Below are positions 1 through 5,249 of a stretch of DNA of 5,249 nt, one piece after another. The notes under the pieces are model-generated. The model was not told where the DNA came from. It saw nothing but the letters and a program-made list of their open reading frames with translations, and made no database searches. Positions within the stretch are counted from its first letter, which is position 1; the number at the start of each line of letters is the position of its first letter. The DNA comes from Actinomycetota bacterium (GTDB lineage: Bacteria > Desulfobacterota > Deferrimicrobia > Deferrimicrobiales > Deferrimicrobiaceae), in contig JAENIX010000081.1 of NCBI GenBank assembly GCA_016844415.1, forward strand, positions 1 through 5,249, read 5' to 3'. Made by a program: the position numbers and the translations under genes.

Positions 1-134
1 AGGCTACCCCTCCCGGTGATGAGCCGTCAAGCATTGCGCTGCGTGCAACAGATCCCGGAATCGCATGCGCTCTTTTTGACGCCGCGGGGATTCGACTCTA
101 TGATCGTAACCACACGCGTGAGCAGGTGAGCTGA
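1..134 (+). CDS. Possible 3' end of an upstream gene, unidentified
   Basis: Reading from base 3, the frame stays open from the left edge to a TGA at 132-134, giving a 43-residue tail that includes the stretch DPGIACALFDAAGIRLYD. That tail looks protein-like: an amphipathic helix-like segment followed by a charged end. Base 1 also opens a frame, to a TGA at 127-129, whose third-position GC is higher but whose residues (rich in Arg, Cys and Gln) look less natural. The choice of frame is therefore not secure. If frame 3 is right, the stop lies 39 bases before the next start, consistent with membership of the same operon. I do not recognise the family, and 43 residues are too few to assign a function. 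Confidence 0.35.
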   Translation, partial: ATPPGDEPSSIALRATDPGIACALFDAAGIRLYDRNHTREQVS

Positions 135-160
135 TCGTTCAGGAATTGGAATTGAACCAG

Positions 161-166
161 AGGGGA
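161..166 (+). promoter_or_regulatory. Shine-Dalgarno site of the M24 hydrolase gene
   Basis: AGGGGA lies 7 bases before the ATG at 174 and 10 bases before the second in-frame ATG at 177. It supports a start at one of these two codons, with 174 at the more usual spacing. No convincing -35/-10 pair was seen in the preceding 160 bases. Confidence 0.7.
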
Positions 167-173
167 AAGAAAC

Positions 174-1346
174 ATGATGGATCTCGGTCGGGCCTGGAAA
201 GCGATGGAGGAACACAAACTCGACGCTCTGATTGCCTCCTCGCCTCAGAATGTGTTTTACACGAGCGGTTTTCTCTACCTTCCAACTTCGGACAACAGCA
301 TCTTTTTCCTGCTCCGCAACATCGGGCCCGTCTTCACTATCGTACCGCGGGGCGGTGAAGCGCGGCTCATTGCACCCAATTCCGCGAAAGCCACGGCGGA
401 GCGGTTCTGTACGACCAAGGAGCGGCGGTTCTACGCCGTTTCCCCGCCCGCTGACATGAGGTCCGCCTCCCAGAGCAGGAAGGCCACCTTCTCGGTTGTG
501 CAGATCCTGAAGGAGAACTTGACCGACATGGGCGTCAGTGCGGGGCGGGTGGGAGTCGAGGGGCTCGATCTTCCCTTCAATTTTCGTTTGGCTCTCGGGG
601 AGGCCTTTCCAAAGCTTGAACTCGTCGATGCGCAGGACTTGTTTTTCGAGTTGAGAGCGATCAAGAGTCCCGGCGAAGTGGAACGGGTCCGCCAGGCGGT
701 TCAGTTGGCCATCGCCGGACTGAACAAGGCGTTCGATGCCATCCGCGTAGGGGCGACCGAGCGGGAGATCATGAATTCGTACAAAGCGGAAGTGGTTCGC
801 CGGGGAGGAAGCTGGTGCAATACGAAATTCTGCGCCGGGAGGGCAAACGGGGCCACGATTTCCCATCAGGCCTCGGATTACGCGATTCGACCCGGTGATC
901 CGGCGATATTCGATGTGGGTGCAGTCTTTCAGGGATATGCCAGTGATCTGGCCCGTGTCGGCTACCTGGGAAAGCGGGAGGAGGAAGGCGTAAAGCTCTA
1001 CGAAGTACTTCGCGGTGCACAGGAACGGGCCATCAAGGCGATCAGGCCGGGCGTTCCAATCGCGGAAGTCTTCAATATCGCGCAAGACCATGTCCGGCAA
1101 TCCGGATACCCTGACTACACCCGCGGGAATATCGGTCACGGCGTGGGCATAGACTTCGAGGAGGAGCCCTTCATCGCTCCTGAGAGCACCTGGAAGATCC
1201 AAGCCGGGATGGTCCTCGCCGTGGAAATCCCTTTCTACAGTTCGAAGCTCGGCGGGTTCAATGTGGAAGACGTGATCCATGTCTCGGACAAGGGGGCGGA
1301 GGTTCTGTCCTCCTCGCTTTCCACGGAAGCGAGAATCTTCGGTTAG
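174..1346 (+). CDS. M24-family metallopeptidase/hydrolase (Xaa-Pro dipeptidase or creatinase-like)
   Basis: This 390-residue protein has the two-domain layout of M24B enzymes. An N-terminal creatinase-like domain covers about residues 1-135 and includes LDALIASSPQNVFYTSGF. A C-terminal 'pita-bread' catalytic domain covers about 165-385. All five expected metal ligands are visible: Asp247 and Asp258 (in FDVG and GYASD), His322 (in GHGVG), Glu351 (in AVEIPFY) and Glu365 (in NVED). His231, in ISHQ, matches the conserved histidine upstream of the first metal ligand. A dinuclear-metal hydrolase is therefore expected, cytosolic, with no signal peptide. In prolidases a second active-site histidine follows the metal His by seven residues; here that position is Glu329, so classical Xaa-Pro dipeptidase activity is uncertain. 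Other M24 members cleave creatine, ectoine or DMSP, so the true substrate may be a small amide or related compound. The ATG at 174 has a good ribosome site. The aminotransferase gene starts 9 bases after the stop. Confidence 0.9.
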   Translation: MMDLGRAWKAMEEHKLDALIASSPQNVFYTSGFLYLPTSDNSIFFLLRNIGPVFTIVPRGGEARLIAPNSAKATAERFCTTKERRFYAVSPPADMRSASQSRKATFSVVQILKENLTDMGVSAGRVGVEGLDLPFNFRLALGEAFPKLELVDAQDLFFELRAIKSPGEVERVRQAVQLAIAGLNKAFDAIRVGATEREIMNSYKAEVVRRGGSWCNTKFCAGRANGATISHQASDYAIRPGDPAIFDVGAVFQGYASDLARVGYLGKREEEGVKLYEVLRGAQERAIKAIRPGVPIAEVFNIAQDHVRQSGYPDYTRGNIGHGVGIDFEEEPFIAPESTWKIQAGMVLAVEIPFYSSKLGGFNVEDVIHVSDKGAEVLSSSLSTEARIFG

Positions 1347-1355
1347 GCGCCGGGC

Positions 1356-2294
1356 ATGGAACTGTTTCGTGATCGATTCCCGGCCGGCAGGCGCGACACC
1401 CTCGGGGGTCTCGACGACCTTTACGTGTACATCGACGGCGAGTTCCTGTGCAGGGACGAGGCTTGCATATCCGTTTGGGAACATGCATTCATGTATGGTG
1501 ACAGCGTCTTTGAGGGCATCCGGGCCTATGGCGGCAAGGTGTTTCTCCTGCCCGAGCATCTCGAACGTCTGCTGGAATCGGCCAAGTCGATTGGCATCCA
1601 GGTGCCGCTGAGCATCGAGGAGTTGACCCGGATCGTGCTGGAGACGTTCAGGATCAATGCGCTCCAGGAAGGACACCAGAGAATTACCGTGACAAGAGGA
1701 GTGGGAAGCGTCGGCCTGGATCCGCGTAACTCGAAGCATGCCTCTGTCATCGCCATGGCCTATCCCTTCCCCCCTACGTTAGGAGAAAGGGCTGTCCGCC
1801 TGGTGACATCGTCGGTTCGCCGCAAGGGCTGCGACTCGGTGGATGCGAAGGTCAAGGTCTCGAATTACATGGAGAACATTCTCGCGAAGCTCCAGGCCAA
1901 TCTGACGGGGATGGATGACGCGCTGCTGCTCGACAGAAACGGCTTCGTGGCCGAAGCCACGGCGACGAATGTCTTTGTGCTTCGCAAGGGGAAGTGGTCC
2001 ACGCCGATTCCGGTCGCCTGCCTGGAGGGGGTCACGCGCCATGTCGCGATGGAAATCCTGAAGCAGATGGGATCTCCCGTCGAAGAACGCAGTCTGACCC
2101 CCCACGAGTTGTATGTCGCGCAGGAAGTGTTCCTGACCGGAACCGGGGCCGGAATCGTGCCCGTGGAATCGGTTGACGGTCGCAGAATCGGCGAGGGCGC
2201 GCCGGGGGAAATGACACGGGAGGTCACGCGCCGGTTCAAGCTTCTCACTGCAGAGGGCACTCCCATCGAAATGCCGGCTGGAAAGCGTGATTAG
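1356..2294 (+). CDS. Class IV PLP aminotransferase, branched-chain amino acid type
   Basis: This 312-residue protein belongs to fold-type IV PLP enzymes (branched-chain aminotransferase, D-amino acid aminotransferase, aminodeoxychorismate lyase) and most resembles IlvE-like transaminases. It shows the N-terminal YVYIDGEF strand, the ISVWEHAFMYGDSVFEGIR block (about residues 43-61), an Arg in HLERLL suited to phosphate binding, and a likely Schiff-base Lys167 in KVSNYMENILAK. Glu200 in FVAEATATNVF is the usual PLP pyridine-nitrogen contact, and TGTG at 261-264 forms the phosphate loop. The expected reaction is transfer of an amino group between an amino acid and 2-oxoglutarate in the cytosol. 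The phosphate loop is usually TGTAAEV but here reads TGTGAGI, so substrate preference may differ from housekeeping IlvE. The start at 1356 lacks a clear Shine-Dalgarno and leaves about 20 residues before the family's usual first strand. A GTG at codon 25 (1428) would cut into that strand, so 1356 is preferred. No ilvC, ilvD or leu genes are visible, so a catabolic or accessory role is plausible. Confidence 0.88.
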   Translation: MELFRDRFPAGRRDTLGGLDDLYVYIDGEFLCRDEACISVWEHAFMYGDSVFEGIRAYGGKVFLLPEHLERLLESAKSIGIQVPLSIEELTRIVLETFRINALQEGHQRITVTRGVGSVGLDPRNSKHASVIAMAYPFPPTLGERAVRLVTSSVRRKGCDSVDAKVKVSNYMENILAKLQANLTGMDDALLLDRNGFVAEATATNVFVLRKGKWSTPIPVACLEGVTRHVAMEILKQMGSPVEERSLTPHELYVAQEVFLTGTGAGIVPVESVDGRRIGEGAPGEMTREVTRRFKLLTAEGTPIEMPAGKRD

Positions 2295-2301
2295 AAACCC
2301 C

Positions 2302-2307
2302 AAGGAG
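2302..2307 (+). promoter_or_regulatory. Shine-Dalgarno site deciding a GTG start
   Basis: AAGGAG lies 5 bases before the GTG at 2313. It supports GTG initiation over the ATG at 2331, which would remove the first conserved strand (KPVIIMHGGA) of the downstream hydrolase. Confidence 0.75.
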
Positions 2308-2312
2308 CGGCC

Positions 2313-3254
2313 GTGAAACCCGTGATCATCATGCATGGCGGCGCCCGCGTTCCCGCCAGTGAGAATTACCAGGAAACGCTCAAACTATGTTCGAAAAAGG
2401 GGATGGAGGTTCTGCGCCGCGGCGGCTCGAGCCTGGACGCGGTGGAAGCGGCCATCGTCATGGCGGAGGACAGTGGCGTATTCAATGCCGGCAGCGGATC
2501 GCATCTGAATCTCGCAGGCGAAATGGAAATGGACGCAGCCATCATGGAGGGGGAAAATTTGCATTCCGGTGCCGTTGCAGCCATTCCCCGGGTGAAGAAC
2601 CCGATTCGGGTCGCCCGAAAGGTGATGGACGATACGGACCACGTCCTGATGGCTGGAGAGGGCGCTTACCGGTTTGCGCGGGCGGCGGGTCTGGACGAAG
2701 AGGTGATCCGCAATCCCAAGAGGGTGGAAGAGTGGGACAGGCTGAAGCAGGAACTGAAGCATTCGGGGAAGTTGACGGGCATCAATTTGCCCGATCCGGA
2801 GAAGCTCAAGAAATGGCTCATTCACGAGGAAAGCACGGTAGGGGCGGTGGCCATCGACGTGCGGCGAAACGTGGCGGTGGCCATTTCAAGCGGGGGAACG
2901 CCGATGAAGCTTCCCGGCCGCGTCGGCGACGTGCCTCTTCTGGGGTGCAGTTTCTTTGCGAACGACCAGGTCGGGGGTGTCTCCCTCACGGGAACGGGAA
3001 ACATCATGATCAAGCGCGCCACCGCCCGTTGGATCGTTCAACTGATGGCCCAGGGGATTTCCGTTCAGAAAGCCGTCGAATCCGTGGTCGACACATTGAA
3101 TCGGCAGTACGATCCCATGGTTCTGGGGGTGGTCGCCTTGGATTCAGCCGGGAATTTCGGGGCGGCCCGGAATCTCGAGGGCATGCCCCATTGCTACCAG
3201 ACCATCGATATGGACGAGCCGGTCGAGAAGTTTGCCCCCATACTGAAAAGATGA
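2313..3254 (+). CDS. Isoaspartyl peptidase / type 2 L-asparaginase (Ntn-hydrolase, family T2)
   Basis: This 313-residue protein matches plant-type asparaginases and bacterial isoaspartyl peptidases such as E. coli IaaA (EcAIII, 321 residues). Such enzymes are made as inactive precursors, cut themselves before a threonine into alpha and beta chains, and hydrolyse beta-aspartyl dipeptides or asparagine. Visible here are the N-terminal HGGA (8-11), the sodium-loop region around FNAGSGSHLNLAGEMEMDAA (about 56-75), a charged linker at about 145-173, and STVGAVAID with the predicted nucleophile Thr175. The substrate-binding motif GRVGD (Arg203, Asp206) and TGTG (226-229) follow. Aligned by spacing to EcAIII, the nucleophile Thr179 and Thr230 are kept as Thr175 and Thr226, but Thr197 is replaced by Ser193. 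All key functional groups are thus present, and the protein should self-process. The alternative is a glycosylasparaginase-like enzyme of the same family. The GTG start is supported by a strong ribosome site. The gene lies 18 bases after the aminotransferase stop, and the aspartate or amide-derived products could feed that neighbour (inference). Confidence 0.92.
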   Translation: MKPVIIMHGGARVPASENYQETLKLCSKKGMEVLRRGGSSLDAVEAAIVMAEDSGVFNAGSGSHLNLAGEMEMDAAIMEGENLHSGAVAAIPRVKNPIRVARKVMDDTDHVLMAGEGAYRFARAAGLDEEVIRNPKRVEEWDRLKQELKHSGKLTGINLPDPEKLKKWLIHEESTVGAVAIDVRRNVAVAISSGGTPMKLPGRVGDVPLLGCSFFANDQVGGVSLTGTGNIMIKRATARWIVQLMAQGISVQKAVESVVDTLNRQYDPMVLGVVALDSAGNFGAARNLEGMPHCYQTIDMDEPVEKFAPILKR

Positions 3255-3288
3255 GGCCCGGCCGCGGCGGCTTTAAGGATTAGGGAAA

Positions 3289-3294
3289 AAGGAG
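3289..3294 (+). promoter_or_regulatory. Shine-Dalgarno site of the DHOD-family gene
   Basis: AAGGAG lies 9 bases before the ATG at 3304. This is the longest gap in the gene set (49 bases). It holds a short GC palindrome but no stem followed by T residues, so transcription probably reads through from the previous gene. Confidence 0.75.
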
Positions 3295-3303
3295 AAGGGT
3301 GTT

Positions 3304-4290
3304 ATGGACGCTGACCTCAAGAACGTTGTGGACGTTGACCTTAGCGTGAAGATAGGCACGATTTCGCTGAGAAATCCGATCATCCTGGCGTCGGGTCCCA
3401 AAGGAGGAAAATCCGGCGAGGGCATGAAAAAGTTCGCTGCAGCGGGTTGGGGCGGTGTGGTGGCGAAGACCGTGACGAAGGAACCGTCAAAGGGCTTTCC
3501 GAACCCTACCATCGTGAATTTTCGGCCTCACTACACGATCAATGCACAGGGAGGACCCAACCCCGGGTACCTCGCCTTTGCGCAGGAGGTCCGCATCGCG
3601 AAGGAGGGAGGGGTGCCGGTCCTTGTCAGCATTGCGGCGTCTTCTCCGGAAGAGTTCGTTTTGATCGGCAAACACCTGATTGCGGCAGGTGCCGATGGCA
3701 TCGAAGTCAATGCCTCGTGCCCTCACACGCCGGGAAGGGCGAAATGGTCCAACTCCTGGGAAAACCTCGAGCTATTGATCAAATCGATCCGGCGGGAGAT
3801 AGAACAACCGATCTGGGTCAAGTTGCCTTCTACCCGGATGGCCGATATTCCCAGACTGGCCGAGGCAGTCGCACGAGGCGGCGCGGATGCCGTCACCCCT
3901 TTCAACACGGTCCCTGGCATGTCCATCGATATCAACACCGGCAGGCCGCGAGTCGGCAATCCTCACGGGGTAGGGTCTATTTCCGGCAAGGCCGTCAAGC
4001 CCATGGGGGTCCGGGCCGTGCTGGATGCGGTGAGGGTGGTGGATATACCGGTAATCGGCGTAGGGGGCATTGAAGACGGGTTCGACGTCATCGAATATCT
4101 CATGGCCGGTGCTTCAGCGGTTCAGATTCACACCAAAGCCATGTGGGAAGGCGAGGGCGTCATCCACAAGATTCTCGACGAGACGAAGCAATTCATGGTT
4201 GAGAAAGGCTATCGATCGACTCGGGACATGGTCGGTCTGACTCTGAAATATGTGCCCAAGCTCCCCTTTTCCTACATCGAAGGGCTTTAG
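3304..4290 (+). CDS. Dihydroorotate dehydrogenase-family FMN oxidoreductase (PyrD-B / PreA-like)
   Basis: This 328-residue TIM-barrel flavoprotein is clearly of the class 1 dihydroorotate dehydrogenase / dihydropyrimidine dehydrogenase family. In order it shows ASGPKGGKSGEG near residues 30-40, FMN/substrate Lys55 in AKTVTKEP, the substrate-loop motif NAQGGPNPG (80-88), and NASCPH (136-141). Cys139 in that last motif is the expected catalytic base. Next are Lys173 in WVKLPST, PFNTVPG with Asn201, IDINTGRP, and the phosphate-binding VGGI (253-256). Cys rather than Ser as base and the IDINTGRP segment point to the class 1B / PreA side, which oxidises or reduces a pyrimidine ring with a partner protein. 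No C-terminal cysteine-rich ferredoxin domain is present, unlike PreA, and no pyrK- or preT-like partner gene is in the window. The substrate loop is usually close to NxxGLxNPG; here Gly84 replaces Leu. It is probably cytosolic. The gene sits among amide hydrolases and a transporter rather than pyr genes, so use of a ring compound other than dihydroorotate is possible (inference). Confidence 0.88.
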   Translation: MDADLKNVVDVDLSVKIGTISLRNPIILASGPKGGKSGEGMKKFAAAGWGGVVAKTVTKEPSKGFPNPTIVNFRPHYTINAQGGPNPGYLAFAQEVRIAKEGGVPVLVSIAASSPEEFVLIGKHLIAAGADGIEVNASCPHTPGRAKWSNSWENLELLIKSIRREIEQPIWVKLPSTRMADIPRLAEAVARGGADAVTPFNTVPGMSIDINTGRPRVGNPHGVGSISGKAVKPMGVRAVLDAVRVVDIPVIGVGGIEDGFDVIEYLMAGASAVQIHTKAMWEGEGVIHKILDETKQFMVEKGYRSTRDMVGLTLKYVPKLPFSYIEGL

Positions 4291-4298
4291 ATCTTTTG

Positions 4299-5129
4299 AT
4301 GACGGCGCTCCTGATGGCAATTCAACCGCCGTCCGTTCCGATCCCAGATCGCCAGTCGAAGTGCCTGGCCCAGCTTCAAGCGGTAAGCAAGGACTACGCG
4401 GTCCGGTCAGGCGGGACCGTTACGGCCCTGGAGGACATATCCCTCGATGTCCGTGAGAACGAGTTTGTCACCCTCGTGGGCCCAAGCGGCTGCGGCAAGA
4501 GCACGGTGCTCAAGATTCTCGGGGGAATCATCCGCGCATCGGGGGGCACCCATCTATTTGACGGCAAACCCCTGGACAAGCCGTCGCGGGAGATCGGGAT
4601 GGTCTTCCAGCGCCCGGTCCTTCTGCCGTGGCGAAATGTCCTCGATAACGTTCTGTTTCCGATCGAGATGCTCGGCTGGAATGTAAGGGAGCATCTGGAT
4701 GAAGCGCACCGGCTCATCAAGCTGGTTGGTTTGTCGGGCTTTGAGAAAGCGCTTCCCCAGGAACTCTCGGGAGGCATGCAACAGCGCGTCTCTATCTGCC
4801 GGGCTCTTGTCTACGATCCAAAGCTTCTGCTGATGGACGAACCATTTGGCGCGGTTGACGCGATGACACGGGAGGAAATGGGTCTCGAGGTCCTGCGGAT
4901 ATGGCGGGAACGGCGCAAAACGGTGGTGTTCGTTACCCACAGCATTCCGGAATCGGTTTTTTTGGCCGACCGGGTGGTCGTCATGACGCCACGGCCTGGA
5001 TGCATCGTGCTAAATTTGCCCATCGATCTGCCCAGGCCGCGGACGATCGATATGGAATTCACACCGGAGTTCAAGGCTTATGCCGACGCGGTGCGAGGCG
5101 CCGTTTACTCATCGAAGCGATCGGCGTAG
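4299..5129 (+). CDS. ABC transporter ATP-binding protein, nitrate/sulfonate/taurine (NitT/TauT) type
   Basis: This is the cytoplasmic ATPase of an importer in the SsuB/TauB/NrtD group, 276 residues if started at the ATG at 4299. Numbered from there, the Walker A motif GPSGCGKST is at 61-69 and the Q-loop Gln104 lies in MVFQRPVLLPW. The ABC signature LSGGMQQR is at 156-163, the Walker B acid Asp180 and catalytic Glu181 lie in LLLMDEPFGAVD, and the switch His214 is in FVTHS. All are intact, so it should be active. The MVFQ..LLPWRNVLDNV and DAMTREEM blocks are typical of the group that imports sulfonates, nitrate, taurine, thiamin precursors and similar small solutes, and they do not reveal the substrate. 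The start is unclear: TTG 4296, ATG 4299 and ATG 4314 share the frame, and none has a good Shine-Dalgarno. The previous stop is 8 bases upstream of 4299, so coupled translation is likely. The permease begins 2 bases after the stop. The solute-binding protein is not in the window. Confidence 0.93.
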   Translation: MTALLMAIQPPSVPIPDRQSKCLAQLQAVSKDYAVRSGGTVTALEDISLDVRENEFVTLVGPSGCGKSTVLKILGGIIRASGGTHLFDGKPLDKPSREIGMVFQRPVLLPWRNVLDNVLFPIEMLGWNVREHLDEAHRLIKLVGLSGFEKALPQELSGGMQQRVSICRALVYDPKLLLMDEPFGAVDAMTREEMGLEVLRIWRERRKTVVFVTHSIPESVFLADRVVVMTPRPGCIVLNLPIDLPRPRTIDMEFTPEFKAYADAVRGAVYSSKRSA

Positions 5130-5131
5130 CA

Positions 5132-5249
5132 ATGGTGAAGACTGGAAATGTCGGCGGCTGGATCCGGGAATACGGTCCCACCTTGGCCATCTTGGCGGTG
5201 TTGGTCATCGCGTGGGAGACCGCCTGCGACCTTGCCAGGATTCCGGTGT
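5132..5249 (+). CDS. ABC transporter permease, NitT/TauT type (5' part only)
   Basis: An ATG at 5132, two bases after the ATPase stop, opens a frame that continues to the right edge (39 codons plus one base). The peptide has a short hydrophilic start, then a hydrophobic segment at about residues 16-28 (TLAILAVLVIAWE), then TACDLARIPV. This fits the first membrane helix of SsuC/TauC-type permeases, whose first helix ends in a WE pair followed a little later by an IP pair, as seen here. The gene is cut by the window edge, not broken. Position directly behind its ATPase partner supports the call, and its tight spacing suggests coupled translation. Confidence 0.8.
   Translation, partial: MVKTGNVGGWIREYGPTLAILAVLVIAWETACDLARIPV

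Noticed and set aside
1..173. Possible promoter or riboswitch before the first complete gene
   Set aside because: No convincing -35/-10 pair, operator-like inverted repeat or structured leader could be made out, and most of the stretch may be coding.
27..1739. A 570-codon open frame on the - strand
   Set aside because: It lies antisense to two well-supported genes (M24 hydrolase and transaminase). Its residues are rich in Arg, His, Pro and Gly with no recognisable domain, as expected of a shadow in GC-rich coding DNA.
2844..2884. Direct repeat of GCGGTGGCCAT (2844-2854 and 2874-2884)
   Set aside because: Both copies encode AVAI in adjacent beta-strands of the T2 hydrolase, so similar codons for a repeated strand pattern explain it.
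2387..3283. A 298-codon open frame on the + strand overlapping the T2 hydrolase
   Set aside because: Its translation is extremely rich in Gly and Arg with no motif, while the overlapping frame has every T2-family motif. It is an out-of-frame shadow.
3255..3288. GC-rich palindrome (GCCGCGGC at 3261-3268) as a possible terminator
   Set aside because: The symmetric core has no loop and is not followed by a T run. The next gene has its own strong ribosome site in the same gap, so read-through is more likely.
3447..4073. A 208-codon + strand frame inside the DHOD-like gene
   Set aside because: Its composition is dominated by Arg, Gly and Cys and has no domain. The DHOD frame is unambiguous.

Overview
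The window carries one tightly packed set of co-directional genes, all on the + strand and apparently part of a longer operon that continues past both edges. GC content is moderately high (roughly 58-60 % by eye). Starts are preceded by purine-rich Shine-Dalgarno sequences or lie within a few bases of the previous stop. This suggests a Gram-negative-type bacterium with a fairly GC-rich genome, and the style of the proteins would fit a Desulfobacterota/Syntrophobacterota-like or related proteobacterial lineage. The taxonomic guess is weak, because no marker gene is present.

Layout: bases 1-134 probably hold the last codons of an upstream gene that cannot be identified. Then follow an M24-family metallohydrolase (creatinase/Xaa-Pro dipeptidase fold, 174-1346), a fold-type IV PLP aminotransferase of the branched-chain (IlvE-like) type (1356-2294), and a type-2 asparaginase/isoaspartyl peptidase Ntn-hydrolase (2313-3254). 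Next come a dihydroorotate dehydrogenase-family flavoprotein (3304-4290), an ABC transporter ATPase of the nitrate/sulfonate/taurine (NitT/TauT) type (4299-5129), and the first 39 codons of the matching permease (5132 to the right edge). Intergenic gaps are 9, 18, 49, 8 and 2 bases. No promoter, terminator, RNA gene, mobile element or CRISPR was seen, and no stretch over 300 bases lacks a gene.

How the genes may work together: two hydrolases that cut amide or peptide-like C-N bonds, an amino-group-transferring PLP enzyme and an FMN redox enzyme sit beside an uptake system for a small organic or nitrogen/sulfur-containing solute. The simplest reading is an uptake-and-breakdown operon for an amide, peptide-like or cyclic nitrogen compound. 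The substrate cannot be read from the sequence. Each enzyme family is known, but the combination is not a textbook pathway. Three of the enzymes also carry changes at usually conserved active-site-region positions, which are listed as findings.
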